Of a stretch of 64,000 nt of DNA, positions 15,703 to 25,301 are shown piece by piece. The notes under the pieces were generated by a model. The model was not told the DNA's origin and did not search any database. It was given only the letters and a program-made list of their open reading frames with translations. Origin of the DNA: Bradyrhizobium liaoningense (GTDB lineage Bacteria > Pseudomonadota > Alphaproteobacteria > Rhizobiales > Xanthobacteraceae). Location: NCBI RefSeq assembly GCF_018130785.1, contig NZ_JAFCJT010000006.1, positions 186,001 through 250,000 of the forward strand, given 5' to 3'. The stretch's first letter is position 1; every line of letters begins with the position of its first letter. Both the position numbers and the translations under genes were made by a program.

Positions 15703-17055
15703 CTACGACAACCGCATATCCAGCAGCCTGCGTCCTTCGCCCTTCAGCAACTTCTTCACCGCGCTGGACGCCACGACCTCGCCGTCATTGGCGTAGGCTT
15801 CGTGGTTCTTCTCGATGTCGTCGAGGCGGTAGAGGTAGTTGACCATCACGCCGGCGGACTCGCGCACGCCCTTCGGCGAGAGATCGCCGAGCCAGTTGAT
15901 GCGCTCGAGCCGCGCACCGTTGCCGAGATGGAAGCGGGCGACCGAATCGATCAGCTTGCCCTTCGGCGTGCGCGCCTTCAGGAAGTAATAGGCCGCGAGC
16001 GGCTCGATCACGGCGCGTAGCAGCGTGACCGTCTCGGGGTTCTCGAACCATTTGGGATCGTCGAGGCGCTTCATTATCTCGCGGTCCTCGTCCGAGAGCG
16101 GCAGGTCCCTGTCCTGCTTCACCCATTGCATGAAGCCCGGCACCGGCGACAGCGTCACGAAGGTGTCGAGCTTCGGGGTTTCGCGGCGCAGCTCTTCCAC
16201 CACCTGCTTGATCAGGAAGCTGCCGAAGGAGATGCCGCCAAGCCCGCGCTGGGTGTTGGAGATCGAATAGAACACCGCGGTGCGCGCGCGTTCGATCGGC
16301 AGATGCTGGCGGTCGACCGCTAGCAGCGGCGCGATCGCGCCGGGGATCGTCTCGGTCAGCGCCACCTCGACGAAGATCAGCGGCTCGTCGACCATGGCGG
16401 GATGGAAGAAGGCGTAGCAGCGCCGGTCGACCGGATCGATGCGGCGGCGCAGATCGTCCCAGTCGCTGATCTCGTGCACGGCTTCGTAACGGATGATCTT
16501 TTCGAGGATGTTGGCCGGGGTCGACCAGTCAATCCGGCGCAGCACGAGAAACCCCCTGTTGAACCACGACGAGAGAAGGTGAGAGACGTCGCGATCGAGC
16601 GCGGCGAGATCGGTGTGACCGTTCATCATGCCGAGCAGGTCCGCGCGCATGTTGACGAGATCGCCGGTGCCGCCAGGCGCGCGGTTGAGACGGCGGATCA
16701 GCTCCTGCCGGCGCGGCTCGGAGGCGAAGTGCAGGGAGCTCGCGTCTTCGTCGCTGGGCATGGCGCGCCATTTTTCGATCGCCTTGGACAGGCGTTCCCG
16801 ATCGGGGCCGAAATCGCGCACCAGGGCATCGAAGAAAGCGCGGCGTCCTGCCGCATCCAACTCCTGGTAGATATCGAGCACCTCACGCGCCATGGCAGTG
16901 CCCGAAGCTTCGCCACGACCCGACAGCAGCGCACCGCAGAGCTCGATCAGCCCGTCGGCATCGTGCTTGGTGTCGTCGGAATCCCCGCGGCGCAGCAGCG
17001 TGCGGCCGCGCTCGGAGATGGTGGCGAGCAGGTCGGAGAAGAAGGCGTTGGCCAT
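15703..17055 (-). CDS. Malonyl-CoA decarboxylase
   Basis: 450 residues, normal for the family. It turns malonyl-CoA into acetyl-CoA and CO2; in rhizobia the homologue is MatA of the mat (malonate) locus. The N-terminal helical domain is followed by the catalytic domain with CYAFFHPAMVDEPLIFVEVA and the segment YSISNTQRGLGGISFGSFLI, which corresponds to the serine loop of characterised enzymes. The genes for malonyl-CoA synthetase (matB) and the transporter (matC) are not in this window next to it, so malonate catabolism is not shown here. Confidence 0.93.
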   Translation of the reverse strand: MANAFFSDLLATISERGRTLLRRGDSDDTKHDADGLIELCGALLSGRGEASGTAMAREVLDIYQELDAAGRRAFFDALVRDFGPDRERLSKAIEKWRAMPSDEDASSLHFASEPRRQELIRRLNRAPGGTGDLVNMRADLLGMMNGHTDLAALDRDVSHLLSSWFNRGFLVLRRIDWSTPANILEKIIRYEAVHEISDWDDLRRRIDPVDRRCYAFFHPAMVDEPLIFVEVALTETIPGAIAPLLAVDRQHLPIERARTAVFYSISNTQRGLGGISFGSFLIKQVVEELRRETPKLDTFVTLSPVPGFMQWVKQDRDLPLSDEDREIMKRLDDPKWFENPETVTLLRAVIEPLAAYYFLKARTPKGKLIDSVARFHLGNGARLERINWLGDLSPKGVRESAGVMVNYLYRLDDIEKNHEAYANDGEVVASSAVKKLLKGEGRRLLDMRLS

Positions 17056-17391
17056 CTGGTCTTTTCGATTCCGGTTTGTGCGCTGCGGAAGCTTACACGG
17101 GATTTAGGCGGAAGCCGATCACAATCAAGCAGGAGAATTTTGTATCTTTCGTGGTGCCATGCGCCATCAAGGAAGCTGTCATGTCCCGCGAAGGCCGTTG
17201 CGCTCCACAACCGCTGTCATGCCCCGGCTTGACCGGGGCATCCAGTACGCTGCGGCCTCTCGGCTCACTCGCTGCCGTAGGGTGGGCAAAGGCGCACTTG
17301 CGCCGTGCCCACCATGTCCCGACAGCTGCGAAAGAATTGGTGGGCACGCTTCGCTTTGCCCACCCTACGGCCTTACGGCTTGGCGGCTGCC
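17056..17391. repeat. 336-bp gap with two linked palindromic repeats
   Basis: No gene is seen. A short palindrome around 17213-17243 (ATGCCCCGGCTTGACCGGGG, then CATCCAG) is followed by a larger inverted repeat at 17275-17370 (CCGTAGGGTGGGCAAA at the left, TTTGCCCACCCTACGG at the right). The same two repeat types occur next to each other in reverse orientation at 58491-58610. Confidence 0.8.
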
Positions 17392-18201
17392 TCAGCCCTT
17401 CCCCGCAAACTCTGTCGGCGTCCGCCCGGTCACCTGGCGGAACGCTGCCGAGAACGCCGGCACGCTGGCATAGCCGAGCTGGGTGGCGAGCTGCTTCACC
17501 GACACATTGGCGTCCGTCGATAGCCGCTGGATCGCTGCCGCAACCCTTGCGCGCTGGCACCAGCTCTTGAAGCTCAATTGCGTCTGTGTCGAGAACAGCC
17601 GCGACAGCGTGCGGGCGGAGGTTCCGACCTCGCGCGCCAGCGTGTCGATGTCGTGCAGGCCGGTGGGATCGTCGAGCACGATCATGGCGGCGCGCCGGCA
17701 GCGCGGTTCATGCGGCAGCGGCACGAAGGTCGCGGAATCCTCGGCCTGGTGCAATTCCAGCATCACGAGGCGAACCAGCAGCTCGGTGCGTTCCTCGGTA
17801 TTGCGGCCATCGAACAGCGCGAGGATCGCCTGGTTCAGCAGCGGCGACACCCGCACCACGAATTCCTTGGTCAGGCCTTCATGGCGCTGCTCGCGCTTGA
17901 GCCAGGACAGGTCGAAATACAGCGTGCGCATCTCGATGTCGGCGAGCAGATCGATGGCATGCTCGAGCCCGGCCGGGACCCAGACCGCGCGGTCCGGCGG
18001 CACCAGCCAGCGTCCCCCGGGCGTCGTCACCTGCATCGTGCCTTTGGCCGCATAGATCAGCTGCGCCTCGCGGTGCATGTGCGGGTCGATCCGCATGCCC
18101 TTGGGATAGTCGCGGGCGACCAGGTGCACGCCCGCCGTCGAGCGGTGATTGCCCCGGACCTCCCGGAGGATTGGCGTTTCGACGACAGTCATTGGCAGCA
18201 T
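17392..18201 (-). CDS. AraC family regulator with N-terminal cupin
   Basis: 269 residues; a second ATG three codons in (MTVVETP) is equally possible. The N-terminal cupin has RIDPHMHREAQLIYAAKG and VPPDRAVWVPAGLEH. The C-terminal AraC domain has two helix-turn-helix units (TLAREVGTSARTLSRLF and QLATQLGYASVPAFSAAFRQ, then GRTPTEF). It is divergent from the MFS gene with only 53 bp between starts, so it most likely controls that transporter. The inducer is unknown. Confidence 0.92.
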   Translation of the reverse strand: MLPMTVVETPILREVRGNHRSTAGVHLVARDYPKGMRIDPHMHREAQLIYAAKGTMQVTTPGGRWLVPPDRAVWVPAGLEHAIDLLADIEMRTLYFDLSWLKREQRHEGLTKEFVVRVSPLLNQAILALFDGRNTEERTELLVRLVMLELHQAEDSATFVPLPHEPRCRRAAMIVLDDPTGLHDIDTLAREVGTSARTLSRLFSTQTQLSFKSWCQRARVAAAIQRLSTDANVSVKQLATQLGYASVPAFSAAFRQVTGRTPTEFAGKG

Positions 18202-18254
18202 CCCGTCATGCCCTTGACATATAACTCATTTCGGAGCAGGAGAGGATTCGGGAA

Positions 18255-19427
18255 ATGAACAGCCCCAGCCGGGTGATCAGTTTCGTCAACGCAGGCCATT
18301 TCATCGACCATTATTCGATGCTGATTTTCGCCGCCGCCGTGATCATCATGGGGCCGGCGCTCGGCATGGCCTATTCGGAACTTCTGCCTTACGCGACGCC
18401 GGGCTTCGTCGCCTTCGGCGCAGGCTCGCTGCTCACCGGCTGGTTGGGGGATCGCTGGAGCCGCCGCCACATGATGCTGATCTTCTTCGTCGGCATCGGT
18501 GCTTCCATGATCTCGGTCGGCTTCGTGCAGACCCCGGCACAGCTCGGCGCGGCGCTGTTCGCGATCGGCATTTTTGCCTCGATCTATCACCCCGTCGGCA
18601 CCGCGATGATTGTGTCCTATGCCGACCGGCTCGGCCGCGAGATGGGGATCAACGGCGTCTGGGGCAATCTCGGCGTTGCTTCGTCTGCGCTGGTCACCGG
18701 CGTGATCGGCCAGTATCTCGGCTGGCGTTCTGCCTTCATCGTGCCCGGCGTCGTCACCATCATGATCGGCATCGCCTTTGCGATGATGGTCGTGCACGAG
18801 GATCGCAAGGGCTCGAAGCAGGCGGCGGCGCAGGCGCGCGTGGCGAAGAAAGACATGTGGCGCGTGATCCTGTCGCTGCTGATCGTCGTGATCGCGATCT
18901 CGACGACCTTCAATGCCGTGACCGTCGCGCTGCCAAAGCTGTTCGCGGAACGGCTTGCCGACCTGACGAAGAGCCCGGCGCTGCTCGGCGTCATCGCCGC
19001 CTGCGTCTACGTGTTCGGCGCGATGACCCAGTACACGATCGGCCGGCTGCTCGACCGCTATTCGCTGAAGACGGTGGCACTGCCGCTGTCCTTCATGCTG
19101 GCGCCGTTCCTCTATCTCGCCGCGAGCCTGAACAATCTGCCGCTGATCCTGGTCTCGATCGGCATCGTCATGGGTGCGTTCGGGCAGGTCACGGTGAATG
19201 ATGCCATGGTCGGCAAATACACCAGCGAGGAATGGCGCTCGCGCGCCTATGCGGTGCGCTATTTCATCGGCTTCACCGCCGCGGGCGCCTCCGTCGGCCT
19301 GGTCGCCTGGCTCTACGAGCAGGGCGGCTTCGTCACCATGCTGCACGCCTTCGCCGCGCTCTGCCTGCTGGCGATCGCGGCCGCCATCATCCTGCCGCGC
19401 GAGATCAGGACGCCACAGGCGGCCTGA
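18255..19427 (+). CDS. MFS transporter
   Basis: 390 residues with about 12 predicted membrane segments. The MFS signature loop between helices 2 and 3 is GWLGDRWSRRHMM, and the central loop is basic (HEDRKGSKQ). A second GRLLDRYSLK loop marks the C-terminal half. It resembles the short putative efflux or uptake MFS proteins of Bradyrhizobium; no substrate can be named. A purine-rich site (GGAG) lies upstream of the ATG. Control by the adjacent AraC protein is inferred from the divergent layout. Confidence 0.9.
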   Translation: MNSPSRVISFVNAGHFIDHYSMLIFAAAVIIMGPALGMAYSELLPYATPGFVAFGAGSLLTGWLGDRWSRRHMMLIFFVGIGASMISVGFVQTPAQLGAALFAIGIFASIYHPVGTAMIVSYADRLGREMGINGVWGNLGVASSALVTGVIGQYLGWRSAFIVPGVVTIMIGIAFAMMVVHEDRKGSKQAAAQARVAKKDMWRVILSLLIVVIAISTTFNAVTVALPKLFAERLADLTKSPALLGVIAACVYVFGAMTQYTIGRLLDRYSLKTVALPLSFMLAPFLYLAASLNNLPLILVSIGIVMGAFGQVTVNDAMVGKYTSEEWRSRAYAVRYFIGFTAAGASVGLVAWLYEQGGFVTMLHAFAALCLLAIAAAIILPREIRTPQAA

Positions 19428-19457
19428 GGGGAGTGAGGCGGGCGCCTTGTGCCGCAC

Positions 19458-19537
19458 CGTCATTGCGAGCGTAGCGAAGCAATCCAGGCCGTCTCCGCGG
19501 AGGGACTCTGGATTGCATCGCTGCGCTCGCGATGACG
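19458..19537. repeat. REP-like palindrome, CGTCATT...GATGACG family
   Basis: Starts CGTCATTGCGAGCGTAGCGA and ends GCGCTCGCGATGACG. It lies 30 bp after the MFS stop. The right half (CATCGCTGCGCTCGCGATGAC) differs from most copies, so arms and inner stem have been reshuffled. Confidence 0.88.
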
Positions 19538-19805
19538 GAGACTGGCAATGATTGGGGATGAGCAGGCGCTTCGCCTAGCGCCCGCCCATGATGCCATTCT
19601 GCCGGTGTTTTGCCCGACGTGTCAAACATCAGCACGGTAAAAAAACCCAACGTCCTCAAGCCCGTTCTACTGTGCATGGGGTTGTTTTCGCACTTTTTGT
19701 TTTCGTCCCCTTAACCCGCCGCGAGAGTCGGGAACCCGCTCCGTCTCCCGCGGGTTCTATTCCTGTTGCCCCTGTCGGGGTGAATGAAGGGGAAAAGACA
19801 CCTGC
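19538..19805. promoter_or_regulatory. Upstream region of the antiporter gene
   Basis: No gene is seen in 268 bp. It holds T-rich tracts (GTTGTTTTCGCACTTTTTG near 19681-19699), the run TTTTGCCCGACGTGTCAAAC, and a small hairpin CCCCTGTCGGGG about 40 bp before the ATG. The purine-rich GAAGGGGAAAAG next to it could be the ribosome site. Promoter hexamers were not assigned. Confidence 0.4.
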
Positions 19806-22073
19806 ATGCAGTGGAGCCTGCTCCGACCGGTCGGCCTTGTCCCCGCGGCGCTTGTCCTCACCACCATTGCGGCCTGCGCTGAGGCCGGCAAATCGGCCGG
19901 TCCCTCGGAATTTCTTCTGGTGGCGCAGATCGTGCTGCTGATCGCCGTCGGCCGTGGCCTCGGCGAGATCATGCAGCGGATCGGCCAGCCCTCGGTGATC
20001 GGTGAGCTGCTCGCCGGCATCCTGCTGGGACCGTCGCTGTTCGGCTGGATCTGGCCGGAGGCGCAGCACGCGATCTTTCCGAAAACACCCGAGCAGAAGG
20101 CGATGATCGACGGCATCGCCCAGTTTGGCATCCTGCTGCTGTTGCTCCTGACCGGGATGGAGACCGATCTCAAGCTGGTCAGGAAGGTCGGCAAGGCCGC
20201 AATCGCGATCTCGATCGCCGGCATCCTCGTGCCTTTCGCCTGCGGCTTTGCGCTTGGCGAGTTCCTGCCTGATGCACTCCTGCCGAATCCGCAACAACGC
20301 CTCGTGGCCTCGCTGTTCATGGGCACGGCACTGTCGATCTCCTCGGTGAAGATCGTCGCCGTGGTCGTGCGCGAGATGAATTTCATGCGCCGCAATGTCG
20401 GCCAGATCATCGTCGCCACCGCCGTCATCGACGATACCATCGGCTGGATCATCATCGCGGTCATCTTCAGCCTGGCCTCGCATGGTACGCTGGACATCGC
20501 CTCGGTGGCGAAAGCCGTGCTCGGCACGCTCGCCTTCCTCGCCATCAGCTTCACCATCGGCCGCCGGCTGGTGTTTCAACTCATCCGCTGGGCCAACGAC
20601 AATCTCGTCAGCGCGGCGGCGGTCATCACCGTCATTCTGCTGCTGATGTGCGTCATGGCGCTGATCACGCATCTGATCGGCGTCCACACCGTGCTCGGCG
20701 CTTTCGTCGCCGGCATCCTGGTCGGCGAATCCCCGATCCTGACGCGGCAGATCGACGAGCGCCTGCGCGGCCTGATCTCGAGCGTCTTCATGCCGGTGTT
20801 CTTCGGCCTTGCCGGCCTCAGCGCCGATCTCTCGGTGCTTCGCGATCCCAATCTCCTGATGCTCACCGGCCTGCTGGTCGTGATCGCCAGCGTCGGCAAG
20901 TTCGGCGGGGCTTTTGTCGGCGGCACCCTGGGCGGCCTGAACACGCGGGAGTCGCTTGCGCTCGCGAGCGGGATGAACGCGCGCGGCTCGACCGAGGTGA
21001 TCATCGCGACCATCGGCCTCTCCATCGGCGTGCTCAGCCAGAACCTGTTCACGATGATCGTGACCATGGCGATCGTGACCACGATGGCGATGCCGCCGAT
21101 GCTGCGCGCGGCGCTGGCGAAGCTGCCGATGAACAAGGAGGAGAAGGAGCGGCTGGAGCGGGAACAATTCGAGAAGCGCGGCTTCGTCGCCAATCTCGAA
21201 CGTCCCCTGCTGGCCGTGGACGAGAGCGTCAACGCGACCTTCGCCGCGCATGTCGCCGGCCTGATCGCCGGCATGCGCGGCTTGCCGATCACCGTGCTGC
21301 ACATCGGCAAGCGCGCCGGCGAGCGGGAGAAGGCCCGCGACGGGGAGGCGAGCCACGAAGCCGTCGTGAAGAAGGCCGCCGAAACCGTGTCCGCCCACGG
21401 CGAGGGCGATGCCGGCAGCGTCGACGTCGTCACCCGGGCGAGGCGCGCGGAGCTCGGTCAGACGATCGCCGAGGAAGCGCGGAAGGGCTTTGACCTGCTC
21501 GTCGTCGGCGTCGACAAGGTTGTCGCGACCAAGGACCGTTTCGATCGCAGGATCGAGGACATCGTCGCTGAATTTGAGGGGCCGCTCGCGATCGTCGCGG
21601 CCAAGGGCAAGCATCTGAAGCAGCCGATGCCCGACGCGCTCAACATCCTCGTTCCGGTCTCCGGCAGCGGCGTCTCCAAGCGCGGCGCCGAAGTCGCTGT
21701 GGCGCTGGCGCAGGCCGGATCAGGCTCGCTCCGGGTAATCTATGTCGCGACGACGCGCGACAGGGGCGCGCAGCGCGGCGCGTCGCGCGGCCTGAGCCAG
21801 GAGACGGGCATCCTCAAGGATGCCAGCGACCTGGCCGCCCGCTACGACCTCGACATCACGACAACACTGCGCGTGAACCGGGCGCCGGAAGCGGCGATCC
21901 TGCGCGAGATCGACACCACCGATATCGATCTCGTGGTCATGGGCGTCGATCGCATCCAGGGCGACCATTTCTCCTTCGGCGGCGTCGCCGATGCCGTGCT
22001 GCGGCAGTCGAAGGTCTCGGTGCTGCTGGTGTCGAGCGGCGAGGCGCGGCAGGTGCCAGCGGACAAGACGTAG
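19806..22073 (+). CDS. CPA2 cation:proton antiporter with C-terminal USP-like domains
   Basis: 755 residues. The N-terminal part (about 1-430) is a Kef/NapA-like Na+/H+ exchanger domain: GQPSVIGELLAGILLGPSL, the DD pair in TAVIDDTIGWI, and GMNARGSTEVI. The rest is cytoplasmic, with two universal-stress-protein-like units, one at about 465-600 (DLLVVGVDK) and one at about 605-750 (VMGVDRIQGDHFSFGGVADAV). There is no TrkA-N (KTN) domain as in KefB/C, so nucleotide or small-molecule control through the USP units is plausible. The ion carried is unknown. An N-terminal hydrophobic stretch may be a signal or extra helix. Confidence 0.9.
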   Translation: MQWSLLRPVGLVPAALVLTTIAACAEAGKSAGPSEFLLVAQIVLLIAVGRGLGEIMQRIGQPSVIGELLAGILLGPSLFGWIWPEAQHAIFPKTPEQKAMIDGIAQFGILLLLLLTGMETDLKLVRKVGKAAIAISIAGILVPFACGFALGEFLPDALLPNPQQRLVASLFMGTALSISSVKIVAVVVREMNFMRRNVGQIIVATAVIDDTIGWIIIAVIFSLASHGTLDIASVAKAVLGTLAFLAISFTIGRRLVFQLIRWANDNLVSAAAVITVILLLMCVMALITHLIGVHTVLGAFVAGILVGESPILTRQIDERLRGLISSVFMPVFFGLAGLSADLSVLRDPNLLMLTGLLVVIASVGKFGGAFVGGTLGGLNTRESLALASGMNARGSTEVIIATIGLSIGVLSQNLFTMIVTMAIVTTMAMPPMLRAALAKLPMNKEEKERLEREQFEKRGFVANLERPLLAVDESVNATFAAHVAGLIAGMRGLPITVLHIGKRAGEREKARDGEASHEAVVKKAAETVSAHGEGDAGSVDVVTRARRAELGQTIAEEARKGFDLLVVGVDKVVATKDRFDRRIEDIVAEFEGPLAIVAAKGKHLKQPMPDALNILVPVSGSGVSKRGAEVAVALAQAGSGSLRVIYVATTRDRGAQRGASRGLSQETGILKDASDLAARYDLDITTTLRVNRAPEAAILREIDTTDIDLVVMGVDRIQGDHFSFGGVADAVLRQSKVSVLLVSSGEARQVPADKT

Positions 22074-22089
22074 AGGACGGTATGCACTC

Positions 22090-22111
22090 CGTCATTGCGC
22101 TCGCAATGACG
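22090..22111. terminator. Reduced REP palindrome between convergent genes
   Basis: CGTCATTGC and GCAATGACG are perfect nine-base arms around the four bases GCTC. It looks like the two ends of the common REP joined directly. It is 16 bp past the antiporter stop and 18 bp from the RND permease stop, so it could end transcription in both directions; no clear T-run supports this. Confidence 0.6.
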
Positions 22112-22129
22112 ATCATGGATGTTCGGCTC

Positions 22130-25100
22130 CTAAGGTTTCATCTCCGTCACCGGTTGTGCCTTCGGCGCCTTCTTCGACGCACGCCAGTTCTCAAACCGCT
22201 GCACCACCACGAAGAAGGCCGGCACGAACAGCACCGCAAGGCAGGTCGAGGCCAGCATGCCCGAGAACACGGTGATGCCGATCGACTTGCGCGCGCTGGC
22301 GCCGGCGCCGGTCGCGAGCACCAGGGGCACCACGCCGAGGATGAAGGCGAACGACGTCATCAGGATCGGGCGGAAGCGGGCGCGCGCCGCCTCGATCGCG
22401 GATTCCAGCACCGGCTTGCCGTCGCGGTTGTGCAGCTCGAGCCCGACCTCGACGATCAGGATGGCGTTCTTGGCCGACAGCGCGATCAGCAGGATCAGGC
22501 CGATCTGGCAATAGAGGTTGTTGTCGATCTTGAGGCCGTTGAGGACCAGCATGGGTCCGATCAGCGACAGCGGCACCGCGAGGATCACCGAGATCGGCGC
22601 GTACCAGCTCTCATACTGGCCGGCGAGCACGAGATAGACCAGCAGCATGGCAAGGCCGAACACCCAGTAGATCTGGTTCGAGACCGCCTTCTCCTGATAG
22701 GACATCGCGGTCCATTCATAGCCCGTGCCCGGTGGCAGCGTCTTGTCCGCGATCTCCTCCATCAGCTGCAGCGACTGACCGGACGAGTAACCCTGCGCCG
22801 GCAGGCCGATGATGGTCGAGGAGGGATAGAGGTTGTAGAGGCTGATCAGCGATGGCCCCGTGGCCGGCGTGATCGTGGCGACGGTGCCGATCGGGATCAT
22901 GTCGCCGTTCGAGTTGCGCACCTGCATGTTGGCGATGTCGCGCTCGGTGACACGGAACGACGGATCGGCCTGGGTGTAGACCTGGAACACGCGGCCGAAC
23001 TTGTTGAACTGGTTGACGTAGGACGAGCCGAGATAGGTCGAGAGCGCCGCGAACACCTGATCGGTGGTGACGTGCAGCGTCTGGGTCTTGATGCGGTCGA
23101 TCTCGACGTTGAATTGCGGCACCGACGAGCGGAACGAGGACTGCACGCGCTGCAGCGCGCTCTGGCTCTGGCCGTTGGAGACCATCGCCCCGGTGATCGC
23201 CTGGAGCTTTGCGAAATCGCTGTTGCCGTCGCGCAGCTCGACCTGCATCGAGAAGCCGGCGGCGTTGCCGATGCCCTGGATCGGCGGCGGCGGCAGCACG
23301 ATCGTGCGCGCCTCCATGATGGTTGCGAGCTTGTCGTTGAGCCCGTAGACCAATGAGCGCAGGTCCTCGCCGGGTCCTTTGCGCGCCCCCCAGTCCTTCA
23401 GGATGATGTAGGCGACGCCGGCATTGGCAAGGCTGGCGCTGTTGTCGAGCGCGGAGATGCCGGCGATGGTGATGACCTGCTGGACTCCAGGCGTGTCCTT
23501 GATCAGCTCGCTCGCTCTGTCGAGCACTGTCTGGGTCCGCTCCAGCGCGGCGCCGTCGGGCAGTTGCACGGCGGCGATCAGATAACCCTGGTCCTCGATC
23601 GGCAGGAAGCCGGTCGGCACCCGCGACAGGCCGTAGCCGCCGATTCCGATCAGCACGAGCGCGAACGCGACCGAGGCCGTCGCGTGCCCGACCAGGAAGG
23701 TGATCAACCGCGTGTAGCCGCGCTCGACCCGGTTATAGACCGCGTTGAAGCCGCGGTAGAAGAAATTGCGCTGCTCCGGCGGCACCGTCGGCCGCAGCCA
23801 GAGCGCGCATTGCGTCGGCTTCAGCGTCGCCGCGTTGATCGCGGACAAAAGCGCGGTCGCCGCGATCACCAGCGCGAATTGCGAATAGATGCGTCCCGTG
23901 AGGCCCGCGAGGAACGAGGCGGGCAGGAACACCGAGATCAGCACCAGGGTGATGCCGACGATCGGCGCGAACAGCTGGTCCATCGCCCTGATCGCGGCGT
24001 CGTGGCCGTTCATGCCCTGCTCGATGTTGTGAGCCGCGCCTTCCACCACGACGATGGCATCGTCGACGACGATGCCGATCGCGAGCACGATCGCGAACAG
24101 CGTCGACATGTTGATGGTGAAGCCGAGCGCCGCCATCGCGGCGAACGCGCCGATGATGGTGACGGGCACGGTCGTCGCCGGCACCAGCATCGCGCGCCAG
24201 TCCTGCAGGAACACCAGGATCACGACCAGCACCAGAAGGCCGGCCTCGATCAGCGTCATGTAGACCTCGTGTACCGAAGCCTCGACGAATTTGGTGGTGT
24301 CGAACGGCGTATCGTACTTGATCCCTTCGGGAAATCGCTTGGCGAGCTCCGTCATCTTCTTCTCGACGGCCTGCTCGACCTGGAGCGCGTTGGCGCCGGG
24401 CGACTGGAACACGCCGATGCCGGTGGCGGGCTGCTTGTTGAGCGAGAAGATCTGGCTGTAGGTCTGCGCCCCGAGTTCAACCCAGCCGACGTCGCGCACG
24501 CGCGTGACGTCGCCGCTGGTGCCGGTCTTGACGATGATGTTCTCGAACTGGGTGGTGTCGTCGAGCCTTCCATTGACGTTGAGCGTGTACTGGAACGCCT
24601 GTCCCGGCGGGGTCGGCGGCGCGCCGACCTGGCCGGCGGAGACCTGCTGGCTCTGCTGCTGGATTGCGTTGATGACGTCCTGCGGCACCAGGTCACGGAC
24701 TTGCAGCTTGTTCGGATCGAGCCACACCCGCATCGAATACTGGCCGGCGCCGAACACGGTGACGTTGCCGACGCCGGGCAGGCGCGAGAGCTCGTCGCGG
24801 ATGTTGATGGTGGCGTAGTTGCTCAAATACAGGCTGTCAAATCTCGCGTCGGGCGAGGTCAGCGTCACGAACAGCAGGATCGAGGTCGACCGCTTCTGCA
24901 CGGTGACGCCCTGGTTCTGCACCGAGCTCGGCAATTGCGACAGCGCGCTGGAGACGCGGTTCTGCACCAGCACCTGCGCGAAGTTGAGGTCGGTGCCGAT
25001 CTTGAAGGTCACGGTCAGCGTGTAAGTGCCGTCGGAGCCGCTGTAGGACTGCATGTAGAGCATGTCCTCGACGCCGTTGACCTGCTGTTCTATCGGCAAG

Positions 25101-25288
25101 GCAACCGTGTCGATCACGGTCTTGGCGCTGGCGCCGGGATAGCGCGTGGTGACTTGCACCGTCGGCGGCACCACGTCGGGATATTGCGCGATCGCGAGGT
25201 TGAACAGCGCGACGCCGCCGATCAGGATCATCAGGAGCGCGATGACGTTCGAGAGGACCGGCCGCTCGATGAAGAATTTTGAGATCAT
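22130..25288 (-). CDS. RND multidrug efflux permease (HAE-1/AcrB type)
   Basis: 1052 residues, full length for AcrB-type pumps. It starts MISKFFIERPVLSNVIALL, the usual first transmembrane helix. The proton-relay Asp pair of helix 4 is in VLAIGIVVDDAIVVVE. Large periplasmic loops follow helices 1 and 7. It works as a proton-driven trimer in the inner membrane. Its start is 13 bp after the adaptor gene stop, so the two form an operon; no outer-membrane channel gene is near, so a shared TolC-like protein is likely. Confidence 0.96.
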   Translation of the reverse strand: MISKFFIERPVLSNVIALLMILIGGVALFNLAIAQYPDVVPPTVQVTTRYPGASAKTVIDTVALPIEQQVNGVEDMLYMQSYSGSDGTYTLTVTFKIGTDLNFAQVLVQNRVSSALSQLPSSVQNQGVTVQKRSTSILLFVTLTSPDARFDSLYLSNYATINIRDELSRLPGVGNVTVFGAGQYSMRVWLDPNKLQVRDLVPQDVINAIQQQSQQVSAGQVGAPPTPPGQAFQYTLNVNGRLDDTTQFENIIVKTGTSGDVTRVRDVGWVELGAQTYSQIFSLNKQPATGIGVFQSPGANALQVEQAVEKKMTELAKRFPEGIKYDTPFDTTKFVEASVHEVYMTLIEAGLLVLVVILVFLQDWRAMLVPATTVPVTIIGAFAAMAALGFTINMSTLFAIVLAIGIVVDDAIVVVEGAAHNIEQGMNGHDAAIRAMDQLFAPIVGITLVLISVFLPASFLAGLTGRIYSQFALVIAATALLSAINAATLKPTQCALWLRPTVPPEQRNFFYRGFNAVYNRVERGYTRLITFLVGHATASVAFALVLIGIGGYGLSRVPTGFLPIEDQGYLIAAVQLPDGAALERTQTVLDRASELIKDTPGVQQVITIAGISALDNSASLANAGVAYIILKDWGARKGPGEDLRSLVYGLNDKLATIMEARTIVLPPPPIQGIGNAAGFSMQVELRDGNSDFAKLQAITGAMVSNGQSQSALQRVQSSFRSSVPQFNVEIDRIKTQTLHVTTDQVFAALSTYLGSSYVNQFNKFGRVFQVYTQADPSFRVTERDIANMQVRNSNGDMIPIGTVATITPATGPSLISLYNLYPSSTIIGLPAQGYSSGQSLQLMEEIADKTLPPGTGYEWTAMSYQEKAVSNQIYWVFGLAMLLVYLVLAGQYESWYAPISVILAVPLSLIGPMLVLNGLKIDNNLYCQIGLILLIALSAKNAILIVEVGLELHNRDGKPVLESAIEAARARFRPILMTSFAFILGVVPLVLATGAGASARKSIGITVFSGMLASTCLAVLFVPAFFVVVQRFENWRASKKAPKAQPVTEMKP

Positions 25289-25301
25289 GGCTGGCGACCC
25301 C

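Noticed and set aside
19656..21614. 652-codon open frame on the minus strand
   Set aside because: Shadow of the antiporter gene; the product is an Asp/His/Arg-rich low-complexity string without any family mark.
23564..25282. 572-codon open frame on the plus strand
   Set aside because: Antisense to the RND permease, whose residues and motifs are fully convincing.
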